Part shown: piece after piece, positions 1 through 6,462 of the stretch | Layout: every line of letters begins with the position of its first letter | Position numbering within the stretch: the first letter of the stretch is position 1 | DNA from: a virus | Virus record (IMG/VR): IMGVR_UViG_3300028653_000004 | Span: 1-40,759 of that record | Length of the DNA stretch: 40,759 nt | Strand: one strand, 5' to 3' | Translations under genes and position numbers: made by a program | Notes under the pieces: model-generated | The model's database searches: none | Told to the model about the DNA's origin: nothing | What the model saw: the letters and a program-made list of their open reading frames with translations, nothing else

Positions 1-112
1 GGGGTGCTTGAGGGAAGATTAGGAAGCTGGCCATGTCCTCATTGTGGTGGGAGCGAGGCGGTCATCCCAGAAGTCATCGAACGTTACCGCGACTTAATTA
101 AAAGTTTAGAGT
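1..112. repeat. Terminal direct repeat, left copy
   Basis: The first 112 bases are identical to the last 112 (40648-40759). The repeat lies inside a small zinc-binding reading frame that is intact only when the two ends are joined. That favours a circular assembly overlap or a circularly permuted genome over true fixed phage ends, which usually avoid the middle of a gene. Confidence 0.95.
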
Positions 113-114
113 AA
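1..114 (+). CDS. 3' part of 97-aa zinc-binding protein (join-spanning)
   Basis: Frame 1 is open from the first base to a TAA at 112-114 and continues the reading frame that starts at 40468. Residues here include WPCPHCGG, one CxxC pair of a zinc ribbon, followed by a charged helix. Joined at the repeat the protein is 97 residues. Function unknown; it heads a run of small early genes, and the next start follows only five bases after the stop. Confidence 0.75.
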   Translation, partial: GVLEGRLGSWPCPHCGGSEAVIPEVIERYRDLIKSLE

Positions 115-119
115 GGAGT

Positions 120-278
120 ATGAAAAAGAAAGAAAATAAAACGCTCTATCTTCAATGCCCAGGTTGTAAGCATGTTAAATCAGTGAAAGATAGCGTTCTT
201 AGTTATACTTGCCCTAAATGCAAAAGTAAGATTAAAAAAATTATCGATATTAAATGGATAGTCGCAAATTGTTACTAA
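120..278 (+). CDS. Small zinc-ribbon protein (52 aa)
   Basis: The frame encodes a 52-residue lysine-rich protein with two CxxC knuckles, CPGC at about 13-16 and CPKC at about 31-34, spaced as in a zinc ribbon. It is likely a small nucleic-acid-binding or regulatory protein; no specific family is recognised. The start has AAGGAG directly before it, almost too close to serve as a ribosome site. Its TAA at 276-278 is followed one base later by the next ATG, the tight TAATATG arrangement seen through this arm. Confidence 0.75.
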   Translation: MKKKENKTLYLQCPGCKHVKSVKDSVLSYTCPKCKSKIKKIIDIKWIVANCY

Positions 279-279
279 T

Positions 280-474
280 ATGCCCCCCAGCCCCCAAATC
301 GCCACTCCTCTCACCCCCGCCCAAGCCAAGCGATATTTGCGCGTGGGAATGGTGGTGGCATGGAACTTTGGTGTTGGCTGGTCAATCGAAACGATTGAAG
401 ATAAGAGCGACCTTAACAGATATATTAAAATTGTCAGTGTGCGAAGCGACCGCGTAATAATTCTTGAGGAATAA
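280..474 (+). CDS. Hypothetical protein (64 aa)
   Basis: This small protein begins PPSPQIATPLTPAQAKRYL and continues with a beta-rich segment (VAWNFGVGW, IKIVSV, RVIILEE). I do not recognise it. The start is chosen because it follows the previous stop by one base and has T at -1. A longer frame from 254 would overlap the upstream gene and is probably a shadow. The predicted fold is a small beta domain, possibly part of a cytosolic complex. Confidence 0.6.
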   Translation: MPPSPQIATPLTPAQAKRYLRVGMVVAWNFGVGWSIETIEDKSDLNRYIKIVSVRSDRVIILEE

Positions 475-478
475 AGGT

Positions 479-913
479 ATGAACACAAACGCTTCGTGCT
501 ATGGCGAAATGTTTGGACATAATTTTGAGTATACCGGCGCAGATTGTTTGCAGTGCGGCGTGAATCAAAACGACCTTGGTGGAAAAAGATTCAAGCCCGT
601 CATCGAGACCATCAAGAAAACTGTTTTGAACGCGGGGATGCCGGACGTTCCGGTCAAAGGCATTCACTCGCAGCTGCACTGGCTCGTCGCGGAGCTCCGA
701 AAAGATTTTGGAGAGACAGCAAAAGCCGGCCCTGGCTCGTTCGGATATTACCTTGGTCTCCTGAAGCGCATTGGATTTCCGACCGCGTTCCGGCTGTGGA
801 CCGAAGTGCGCCAGGACGCCGGCCCAGGGAGTGGGCGGCTCTTTTGGTGGAAGTATAAAGAGCTCCTGAAGAAGCCTGTGGATAACCAGCCCTTAACAAA
901 CCATCCACAATAA
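479..913 (+). CDS. Hypothetical protein with N-terminal zinc-knuckle-like motif (144 aa)
   Basis: The N-terminus has HNFEYTGADCLQCG, a histidine plus CxxC pattern that could bind zinc, followed by a charged helical region and a GSFGYYLGLLKRIG segment. The ORF is open from a TTG at 464, but that overlaps the previous gene; ATG at 479, with T at -1 and four bases after the upstream stop, is the likelier start. GC content rises here relative to the two genes before it. Function unknown. Confidence 0.7.
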   Translation: MNTNASCYGEMFGHNFEYTGADCLQCGVNQNDLGGKRFKPVIETIKKTVLNAGMPDVPVKGIHSQLHWLVAELRKDFGETAKAGPGSFGYYLGLLKRIGFPTAFRLWTEVRQDAGPGSGRLFWWKYKELLKKPVDNQPLTNHPQ

Positions 914-929
914 ACTACTATAAACATAT

Positions 930-1265
930 ATGAATGCACTCCCCAGCGGAGAAAAACCTAGTTCCATCCTCGAGGATGATGAAATGATGTTCTACGATTA
1001 CGGCGACGTGGCGCGCATCATGCGCGTGGACCGCGCGACCGTGCGCGCGTGGGCGTATCGCGGCGTGATTAAAAAGACTGTGAAGAACGGGCGCAAAACG
1101 CTCGTGCCGGCGAGCGAGCTCAAACGCTTCATTCTGTCGCGCACGAAGGTCCAGGAGAAGAAAACTTTTCCCATTCGCCCGTGGCCCATCGTCCCTCACG
1201 TTTCTCCGCTGCCCGCGCCCGCGGTCGCACCCGGGGAAGCGGTAGCTCCTTCAATTCAAAATTAA
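930..1265 (+). CDS. MerR/excisionase-type helix-turn-helix protein (111 aa)
   Basis: Residues about 21-66 fit a winged helix-turn-helix of the excisionase/MerR type: YDYGDVARIMRVDRATVRAWAYRG forms the HTH, and the following KNGRKTLVPASELKRFI fits the wing and closing helix. The C-terminus is proline-rich and probably disordered. Such proteins bind DNA as regulators or recombination directionality factors. With no integrase in the genome, a transcriptional or replication role is more likely. It sits just upstream of the ssDNA-binding protein gene and may regulate the replication genes around it. Confidence 0.75.
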   Translation: MNALPSGEKPSSILEDDEMMFYDYGDVARIMRVDRATVRAWAYRGVIKKTVKNGRKTLVPASELKRFILSRTKVQEKKTFPIRPWPIVPHVSPLPAPAVAPGEAVAPSIQN

Positions 1266-1286
1266 TTATTCTTTCACACGAACGAT

Positions 1287-1910
1287 ATGAAGTTCAATGA
1301 ACTCAATCAGGTGGCTGACGAATATAACCTCGGTGGCAATGGTGGCGACTGGATGAAGCTCCAAAAGGGCGACAATCGCATCCGCGTTGTCTCCGAATAC
1401 GAAGCGCTCGCCAAGCACTTTTCCGCCGACCGGAAGACGCCGCCGACCATTTGCGTCGGTGCGAAGAACGGATGCTCTATCTGTGCGCAGATGCACGAGT
1501 ACACGGAAGCGCACAAGGAAGACGAGAAGAAAACTTCCAACCCGTTCAAGCCCACGGTCAAGTTCCTCATGTGGGTAATTGACCGCCTCGACGGAAAGTT
1601 CAAAATCATCGAAGCCGGCTGGACCGTGGTCGCTGCCATTCGCGACCTGGGCGAGGACGCGGAGTACAAGTTCGACCCCGAGACCAACCTTCCCCCTTAC
1701 GACCTCAACGTGAAGAAGACTGTTTTGAACCCGACCCCGTCTGGCACCGAGTACAGCGTCATTGCCAACCGGCAGAACACGCCGCTCACCCCGGAAGAGC
1801 TGGCCGCGATTCCGGCGCTCAAGCCGATTAAGGAAATTGTGGACACCATCAAGGCCAAGGCCCTGGTGAGCCCGGCGGCCGCTGCGGACGCTGCTAAAGC
1901 CCCCTTCTAA
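1287..1910 (+). CDS. gp32-like single-stranded DNA-binding protein (207 aa)
   Basis: The protein begins with a WMKLQKGDNRIRVVSE strand, then a cysteine pair (CSIC, about 63-66). Next comes the segment FLMWVIDRLDGKFKIIEAGW..IRDL, then a YDLNVKK strand and a Y-S-V strand. This order is typical of the phage gp32-like OB-fold ssDNA-binding family, in which the cysteines may help bind zinc. The tail ends KAPF, resembling the PF tip that SSB proteins use to recruit partners. It would coat ssDNA in replication and recombination, matching the downstream RusA gene. No other ssDNA-binding candidate is seen. Confidence 0.75.
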   Translation: MKFNELNQVADEYNLGGNGGDWMKLQKGDNRIRVVSEYEALAKHFSADRKTPPTICVGAKNGCSICAQMHEYTEAHKEDEKKTSNPFKPTVKFLMWVIDRLDGKFKIIEAGWTVVAAIRDLGEDAEYKFDPETNLPPYDLNVKKTVLNPTPSGTEYSVIANRQNTPLTPEELAAIPALKPIKEIVDTIKAKALVSPAAAADAAKAPF

Positions 1911-1911
1911 T

Positions 1912-2121
1912 ATGGCACAGGAGGCAATCTGCAAAGAGTGTCAGACACCGTTCACCATTAGCGACAAGGACATCGCGTTCTACGCGACAATGAAGAACGA
2001 GAAGACCGGCAAACCGTTCTCGCTCCCTAAGCGGTGCCTCACGTGCCGCAAGAAGAAGCGGATGGGCGGCGATAAGTCACCTTTCACTCCCCCGCACTCG
2101 CACAACGACTTCGGGGAATAA
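1912..2121 (+). CDS. Zinc-ribbon protein, zf-trcl-like (69 aa)
   Basis: Two cysteine pairs, CKEC near residue 7 and CLTC near residue 42, flank a segment with the pattern F..SDKDIAFY and LPKRCLTCRKKKR. This matches the probable zinc-ribbon family often annotated as zf-trcl in bacteria and phages. The basic stretch after the second pair suggests nucleic-acid binding. The start overlaps nothing: TAATATG joins it to the SSB gene, so the two are probably cotranscribed and coupled. Confidence 0.75.
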   Translation: MAQEAICKECQTPFTISDKDIAFYATMKNEKTGKPFSLPKRCLTCRKKKRMGGDKSPFTPPHSHNDFGE

Positions 2122-2124
2122 CCT

Positions 2125-2355
2125 ATGAGCTCAAACGTTCTCAAGGCAGAAAAAAAATCAAAGGTCACAGCCAGGCGCGGGAGTGTCTCGCGCCTTCGGG
2201 CCCAGCGGCAGCGCAAGCTACTTTATGCCGGGGGCAGGAAGAGGCGCTATCCCGCCCGCCTGCGTTCTACTCTTAACCAACAACCTTCATGGCAAACAAA
2301 ACAGTCGGGGTTCCTGAGCAGTTTAGGGAGGCGTTTGGCGCGCTGGTTTCGTTAG
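2125..2355 (+). CDS. Possible small basic protein (76 aa), doubtful
   Basis: The start directly follows the previous stop with the usual AACCTATG context, which supports translation. The product is very rich in arginine and lysine with no recognisable domain. The last 67 bases overlap the next gene in another frame. The DNA also holds a 7-bp hairpin, AGGCGCG/CGCGCCT at about 2173-2195, so this stretch may be partly an intergenic RNA structure. Treat it as uncertain. Confidence 0.35.
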   Translation: MSSNVLKAEKKSKVTARRGSVSRLRAQRQRKLLYAGGRKRRYPARLRSTLNQQPSWQTKQSGFLSSLGRRLARWFR

Positions 2356-2696
2356 ACCAGAAGCAGCACGACCTCAAGAGCGAACTCGTCATCACCGCCA
2401 AGAAGCTGGACGCGGAGACGTCGGCGCTGTGGTCCATGGTCGAAAAGCATTTCGATTGCCGCGGTCAAGCAATGAGCTATGACCGTAAGACGAAGACCAT
2501 CACCATTCACGACATGAGCGAAAATCAGGACGCCGCGCTTCTGGACAAAATCCGCGCGGGGCACGCGAACAGCGTGGTATCAAAGAAACCGATGAGGGTT
2601 GACATTGGAGCACCGCTCCCCGGGTTTGTTGGTTTCAAAAAGCCCAACATCTTCAAACGCGCTGACCAGTGGTTGGCTAAAAAACTTGGATGGTAA
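2289..2696 (+). CDS. Hypothetical protein (135 aa)
   Basis: This helical protein has a charged N-terminal half (QKQHDLKSELVITAKKLDAETSALW fragments), a beta segment around MSYDRKTKTITIHD, and a C-terminus ending in FKRADQWLAKKLGW. No family is recognised. It lies inside the tight early operon between the zinc-ribbon gene and a small membrane protein, and its stop is followed by TAATATG for the next gene. Confidence 0.65.
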   Translation: MANKTVGVPEQFREAFGALVSLDQKQHDLKSELVITAKKLDAETSALWSMVEKHFDCRGQAMSYDRKTKTITIHDMSENQDAALLDKIRAGHANSVVSKKPMRVDIGAPLPGFVGFKKPNIFKRADQWLAKKLGW

Positions 2697-2697
2697 T

Positions 2698-2865
2698 ATG
2701 AGCGACTTTGAATTCTATCGCCTCATCATCTTCGGAATCGTCATGTTCTTTTGTGGCATGTGGTTACAAAAGGAAAACGACTACAGTAATTCCCCATCTG
2801 CCATTATTGGCGACCCCGACTTTGTAGACGGACGCAAGGGCGACGGGGAAACGACTGCCCGATAA
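2698..2865 (+). CDS. Small membrane protein (55 aa)
   Basis: The protein starts MSDFEFYRL and has one clear transmembrane helix, roughly residues 8-23 (LIIFGIVMFFCGMW), followed by a short polar, negatively charged tail. A longer frame from 2599 is open but overlaps the upstream gene; the TAATATG junction at 2698 decides the start. Its stop overlaps the next start as TAAATG. Role unknown; it is a single-span inner-membrane protein by prediction. Confidence 0.65.
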   Translation: MSDFEFYRLIIFGIVMFFCGMWLQKENDYSNSPSAIIGDPDFVDGRKGDGETTAR

Positions 2866-3219
2866 ATGAAGCTGATTCTCCCGGGCCAACCGATTCCCGC
2901 AAAGCGCGTGACGCGTCACACGTTATGGATGGCGCGCGATTACTGCGACTTTAAGGAACGTCTGGCCTGGGATTTCAAGCGTAAGGTTAAGGCCCTGGGA
3001 GCTTGGCCGGCAGCACCGATTACCAAAGACATCACCATAAAGCGTCTTGCGTTCTACCGTGAGACCAACCGACGCGCTGACATCGACAACCTGCTTAAAG
3101 GCGTGATGGAGGCCCTGGCCCTGTGCGAATACATAAAGAATGACAAACAGGTGGTGCGCATCACAGACATGACGGTTGAGCACGGCTCAATCGACCCGCG
3201 CATCGAAATCGAACTATGA
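2866..3219 (+). CDS. rusA: RusA-family Holliday junction resolvase (117 aa)
   Basis: RusA enzymes cut four-way DNA junctions as dimers and are common in phage recombination modules. The N-terminus LPGQPIPAKRVTR matches the family opening. The catalytic block is RRADIDNLLKGVMEAL followed by NDKQV, with Asp72, Asp74, Lys78 and Asp93. E. coli RusA has Asp70, Asp72, Lys76 and Asp91, so all four align with a constant two-residue shift, and the length (117 aa) is typical. It probably resolves replication or packaging intermediates together with the upstream SSB. The stop overlaps the next start as ATGA. Confidence 0.88.
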   Translation: MKLILPGQPIPAKRVTRHTLWMARDYCDFKERLAWDFKRKVKALGAWPAAPITKDITIKRLAFYRETNRRADIDNLLKGVMEALALCEYIKNDKQVVRITDMTVEHGSIDPRIEIEL

Positions 3220-3473
3220 TAGCCCAGCTTCTTCGCGGACATCTTAAAGGGGTTGAGGTCGAGGTGCATTCAATGTGCAATGACTGGGTCATGCTGCGTG
3301 ACTATAAGCAGCCGGTGAGTCCGGACCAAATTGCTTTCCTCACCGCTGACATGAGCCGGATGCTTCAGCACAAAGAAGACTACGGGTTTCTCTTTACCGC
3401 GTTTGAATTAATTAAACGTCCAACGGTCTCAAGATTTATGTGGTCGTTTCGCAAACGCCGTGAGGAAATATGA
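3216..3473 (+). CDS. Hypothetical protein (85 aa)
   Basis: Start and stop both overlap neighbours by the ATGA pattern, so translation is probably coupled to rusA and to the next gene. The protein has an HMCNDWVMLRDY-like beta segment, a central helix (PDQIAFLTADMSRML) and a basic C-terminal tail. No family is recognised. Its position beside rusA suggests an accessory role in DNA metabolism, which is inference only. Confidence 0.6.
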   Translation: MIAQLLRGHLKGVEVEVHSMCNDWVMLRDYKQPVSPDQIAFLTADMSRMLQHKEDYGFLFTAFELIKRPTVSRFMWSFRKRREEI

Positions 3474-3634
3474 GCCTCGACACAGATATTTATACCGACG
3501 ATAGAAATAAAGAGGTTTCAGAATGTTGTGGCGCGGAGTACGAAGAAACGTGTAGGACTAATCCATTTGACCACCATGACTGCATACCAACCTGCACTTG
3601 CAAAAAGTGTGGCCAAGAATGCGACATAATATGA
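3470..3634 (+). CDS. Cysteine-rich small protein (54 aa)
   Basis: The frame runs from ATG at 3470 (overlapping the upstream TGA) to TGA at 3632-3634, which overlaps the next ATG. The product has eight cysteines in 54 residues, including CC, CTCKKC and a final C, plus HHDC, a clear metal-binding composition. It is very acidic at the start. No family is recognised; a zinc-binding regulator or inhibitor is the most natural guess. Confidence 0.65.
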   Translation: MSLDTDIYTDDRNKEVSECCGAEYEETCRTNPFDHHDCIPTCTCKKCGQECDII

Positions 3635-3807
3635 GTGAAGACGGCGTCGAAATTAAATTTAGTTTGAAGGAGCTTGAATTAATGGCGATGCTTGCCGGTG
3701 CGGCTTTGATGGACAAGGACGTGTTAAAGAGTTTTAAATTTTCTCTTGAAGAGCGTTTGGCGTTCAATAACAAAATAATGTATCTTAAAATTCAAGCGGC
3801 CAAATAA
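3631..3807 (+). CDS. Hypothetical helical protein (58 aa)
   Basis: The protein begins MSEDGVEIKFSLKELELMAML and ends with a second amphipathic helix. The likely start is the ATG at 3631 that overlaps the upstream TGA, with T at -1; an upstream in-frame start at 3598 would sit inside the cysteine-rich gene. Function unknown. It lies two bases before the peptide deformylase gene. Confidence 0.6.
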   Translation: MSEDGVEIKFSLKELELMAMLAGAALMDKDVLKSFKFSLEERLAFNNKIMYLKIQAAK

Positions 3808-3809
3808 CT

Positions 3810-4292
3810 ATGGACCTGATTTTCCCTCCCCACCACTTCCCGTCTGAGCGCGTCCGGAGCTGGTGGCAAATCAAGCGCGCAGCAAAAGAAATGGAACGCA
3901 TGATTGATGCTGGTGGCTTTGGTGGCAAGCACCCGCAAGCCGCGGCGCTTTCTCACGCCCAGGTCAGTCTTAAACCGCTCTCTTTCTTTGTCATCAACAA
4001 ACTGCTCACCAAATACTTCCACGGGCAGCGCATCATCATTAATGCGCGCATCGCCTCGGCCACCGGACCGGTCGAGTTCCGTGAGGGGTGCATGTCCTAC
4101 CCGATGAACGGCTCGACGAAGACGGACCGCTTTAACGAGGTGTACGTGGTGTACCAACTGCCAACCTGGTACGGCGGCCTTAAGACGGTCCAGCAGAAGC
4201 TCGTGGGTGCGCCGGCGTTCGTGGTGCAGCACGAGACTGACCACGCCAAAGGGCTCCACATTTACGACAAATTTAATTCACCTGTAAAATAA
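3810..4292 (+). CDS. def: Peptide deformylase (160 aa)
   Basis: Peptide deformylase removes the formyl group from new bacterial proteins. Two of its three signature motifs are intact: REGCMSYP with Glu92 and Cys94, and QHETDH with His141, Glu142 and His145, supplying the three metal ligands and the catalytic acid. Motif I is weaker, around GGFGG..AAALSHAQV, but keeps Gln51. Length fits phage and bacterial enzymes. Phage deformylases are known in Vibrio and T5-like phages. This gene ends the early arm, so it may speed maturation of phage proteins late in infection. Confidence 0.88.
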   Translation: MDLIFPPHHFPSERVRSWWQIKRAAKEMERMIDAGGFGGKHPQAAALSHAQVSLKPLSFFVINKLLTKYFHGQRIIINARIASATGPVEFREGCMSYPMNGSTKTDRFNEVYVVYQLPTWYGGLKTVQQKLVGAPAFVVQHETDHAKGLHIYDKFNSPVK

Positions 4293-4294
4293 CT

Positions 4295-4390
4295 ATGTTC
4301 TTCGATGATGACGACGAAGATGGTGGTGTAGGAAATCCTCACGCCACTGATGCCGGCGAGGATGGCGAGGTCACTGGCGAAGATGAATAA
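4295..4390 (+). CDS. Tiny acidic peptide (31 aa)
   Basis: ATG at 4295 has the AACTATG context used by its neighbours and follows the deformylase stop by two bases. The 31-residue product is almost all Asp, Glu and Gly (begins MFFDDDDED), with no basic residue. The stop is just before the bidirectional terminator. Such an acidic peptide could mimic nucleic acid or simply be a spacer; only the start context and position support it. Confidence 0.5.
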   Translation: MFFDDDDEDGGVGNPHATDAGEDGEVTGEDE

Positions 4391-4391
4391 A

Positions 4392-4419
4392 AAAATATCC
4401 CCCACACGGGGGATATTTT
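4392..4419. terminator. Bidirectional intrinsic terminator
   Basis: AAAATATCCCCC (4392-4403) pairs perfectly with GGGGGATATTTT (4408-4419) around the loop ACAC. A T-tract follows on the plus side and an A-tract precedes it, giving U-runs in both directions. It separates the converging early (plus) and late (minus) transcription units. Confidence 0.93.
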
Positions 4420-4424
4420 GTTTT

Positions 4425-4616
4425 CTAACCAAGGGGCTGCGGCGGCACCGCGGCGACCGGCACGCCCGCTTTTTGCAGGAACGCCACGATGAGCTGAAGC
4501 ACGACACCAATACCCACAAGGATAAGAGCGACGTTCAGGTTGGTCGTGAGCTGCGTGAGCCCCGCGCCAATGAGCGCAGAGCTGGTGGCAGAGACGGACC
4601 AGGTTTTATTGTCCAT
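4425..4616 (-). CDS. Probable holin (63 aa)
   Basis: The small protein has a hydrophobic N-terminal half (SALIGAGLTQLT) and a strong membrane helix, NVALILVGIGVVLQLIVAFL, followed by a short positively charged then proline-rich tail. This resembles small holins, which make membrane holes that release endolysin. It is the last late gene, directly after the endolysin gene and overlapping its end. ATG at 4616 has T at -1 and is preferred; an in-frame ATG at 4625 would add three residues. Assignment rests on membrane pattern and position. Confidence 0.6.
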   Translation of the reverse strand: MDNKTWSVSATSSALIGAGLTQLTTNLNVALILVGIGVVLQLIVAFLQKAGVPVAAVPPQPLG

Positions 4617-5694
4617 AGAGTTCATTTAATTTTGTGATTGTCTTCGGGCCCGCTTTCCGACCTTTAAGCTCGTTGAGCTCAGAGAGAGGGGCTACATTGT
4701 GCTTCACCTGCCACTTCAGAAGGGCATCCGCGGTGATGGCACCAAAGTAAGCAGTAAAGGCAATGTTGGTAGGGAAGAAGCCTTCGTAGGCCAGGATGCG
4801 CTGGAGGGCACCCACATCGTCCGCATCGGTCATTCCAAAGTCGAGCTCGTGGTCGAAGTGGCGGACGGGCTTGGTGACAACCACCACCGGTGGGACCGGG
4901 GCGGTCTGGTCAGCGAACGAGAAATTCATCGGGTAGGCGGCAAAGAAGTTGCGCGCCTTGAAGAAGTCTTCAGTGATGACGCGCTGGCCACCCATGCCGA
5001 ACTGCGGCCCCCAGGAGTCCTCGATAATGATGGCCTTTTTGCCCTGGTAGAGCGTGAAGTCAACGCCGGAAATCGAGTGGCGGATGGTCGAAGGAGCCCA
5101 CTGGTCGATGACTTGGCCGCTCAAGGCAGGCACGTTGGTCCATTCGCCATAAGAGAAGTAGAACCACAGCATGACCGCTTTGCCGGTCTGCTGAATGACC
5201 GAGGCGACGGTTTCGATGTCGCCAACGGGCAGGAACAGATAGTTGCCAATCTTGAAGATTTCCCCGACATCCTTTTTGTACTGCGGAATTTCCACCGCGT
5301 CCATCTGCGCATCCGTCATGTCCTGCGAAGGAGCGAGCGATTCGAGCGTCACGCCATCGCGCTTCACAATATCGAACACGTCGGACCCGCCCATGCCGGA
5401 GGTCGGCTTATTCACACGCCGCTGATAGATATGGGTCGCGGAGAAGTGCACGTAGATGTTGTTTTTAAGCCAGTACCACACACCCATGAGCTTCGCCATC
5501 GTCTGCGCGACGCAAGAGCCGGAGCCATCCTGGTTAAAGATGGGGAACTTACGCCATGACGCGGGCGGCTTTTCAACCCACACGACGGGCGCGGCGGCCG
5601 CGACGACCTCTTTGAAGAGGATGTCTTTGGCCCTTTCGTCTTCGCTTCTGGTGTCTGGCAAACAGCCGGACACAAAATTAATTTCTTCTGGCAT
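4606..5694 (-). CDS. Endolysin: papain-fold peptidase plus peptidoglycan-binding domain (362 aa)
   Basis: Residues about 50-255 fit a C1 (papain) cysteine peptidase: NQDGSGSCVAQT with Cys61, IRHSISGVDF with His206, and EDSWGPQFG. In the last motif the usual Asn of the triad is Asp226. Residues about 285-360 form a peptidoglycan-binding domain (DVGALQRILAYEGFF, FGAITADALLKWQ, KTITKLNELYG). Such a protein would cleave cell-wall peptides from the cytosol after holin release, although a virion role is possible. ATG at 5694 follows the upstream stop by seven bases; the longer frame reads through that gene. The holin gene overlaps its end. Confidence 0.78.
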   Translation of the reverse strand: MPEEINFVSGCLPDTRSEDERAKDILFKEVVAAAAPVVWVEKPPASWRKFPIFNQDGSGSCVAQTMAKLMGVWYWLKNNIYVHFSATHIYQRRVNKPTSGMGGSDVFDIVKRDGVTLESLAPSQDMTDAQMDAVEIPQYKKDVGEIFKIGNYLFLPVGDIETVASVIQQTGKAVMLWFYFSYGEWTNVPALSGQVIDQWAPSTIRHSISGVDFTLYQGKKAIIIEDSWGPQFGMGGQRVITEDFFKARNFFAAYPMNFSFADQTAPVPPVVVVTKPVRHFDHELDFGMTDADDVGALQRILAYEGFFPTNIAFTAYFGAITADALLKWQVKHNVAPLSELNELKGRKAGPKTITKLNELYGQ

Positions 5695-5701
5695 AGAACG
5701 G

Positions 5702-6127
5702 TTATTTAGTAGGATTAGTAATGTGATAAACAAGCAAGGAGATTGCGCCGGTAATGCCACCGACAAGGACGGTACTAGTGCCAAGCGTGACCCAATAGAA
5801 CTTGCGAAGGCGACTCAACTCCTTAATCACGCCCTTCTTGAATTCAACCATCTCGGTTTTGAATTCAAGATACTCTTTCCGCTCCAGCGCGTCCTTCTTT
5901 AAATTGTCGAAGTCACTTTTTTTGAATTCGTCAAACTCTTTCTGCTCAACCTTTTCGAGTTCGATTTTTGCAATGCGGCTTATCGTCCCGTCCTGCAACT
6001 CTTTAATGCTCGCCCGCAAACCATCAATACTGAAGATTACATTCTTCATCCATTCCTTAGTAGCGGCCATGAATTCAAAGAACTGTAGGTCGCGGTCGTT
6101 GATAGTTCCTTTGCGTTCGTCCTCCAT
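5702..6127 (-). CDS. Coiled-coil protein with C-terminal membrane helix, XhlA-like (141 aa)
   Basis: Residues about 35-105 form a long charged coiled coil with repeated EFKK and FKK segments. It ends with a membrane helix, roughly 113-135 (VTLGTSTVLVGGITGAISLLVY). This layout matches hemolysin XhlA-type lysis accessory proteins, anchored in the membrane with the coil in the cytosol. It lies just upstream of the endolysin and holin genes. I see no signal sequence or lipobox that would make it a spanin. Confidence 0.6.
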   Translation of the reverse strand: MEDERKGTINDRDLQFFEFMAATKEWMKNVIFSIDGLRASIKELQDGTISRIAKIELEKVEQKEFDEFKKSDFDNLKKDALERKEYLEFKTEMVEFKKGVIKELSRLRKFYWVTLGTSTVLVGGITGAISLLVYHITNPTK

Positions 6128-6137
6128 ACTATTTTAT

Positions 6138-6458
6138 TTAGACTTTTTCTTCTTTCGTTTCTTCGGGTCGAGGCAAGCTTAATTGCTTGACGAGCTCAAC
6201 GCCCACGGAAAATGCAATGAGGATAAAGACCAGGACGTACCAAACAGCAGACACCCGTCGCCCAAAAAGCTCACCAATGCCGGCGACCGCGACAGAAATT
6301 GCCATGGTCGTCTGCACCCAGGACGTGTTCGCAGCGATATTTTTAGCAAGCGGAGCGATAAAGAAGCGCGACGCCTGTTTTATAAAGCCCGGGTGATGCT
6401 GGTCGCGCGGGTCAACGCCTTCGCGCCTCTTATACTCTTCAGGCTTGGTGATGGACAT
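6138..6458 (-). CDS. Membrane protein, two predicted helices (106 aa)
   Basis: The N-terminal 40 residues are polar and basic. Two membrane helices follow, roughly 48-64 (VQTTMAISVAVAGIGEL) and 71-92 (VWYVLVFILIAFSVGVELV), then a charged tail ending EETKEEKV. ATG at 6458 has T at -1; longer open frame upstream overlaps the next gene. It clusters with the lysis genes and could be a second holin or antiholin, though no family is recognised. Confidence 0.6.
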   Translation of the reverse strand: MSITKPEEYKRREGVDPRDQHHPGFIKQASRFFIAPLAKNIAANTSWVQTTMAISVAVAGIGELFGRRVSAVWYVLVFILIAFSVGVELVKQLSLPRPEETKEEKV

Positions 6459-6462
6459 AGGT

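Noticed and set aside
4699-5559. 286-aa plus-strand frame opposite the endolysin
   Set aside because: It is a shadow of the well-supported minus-strand endolysin.
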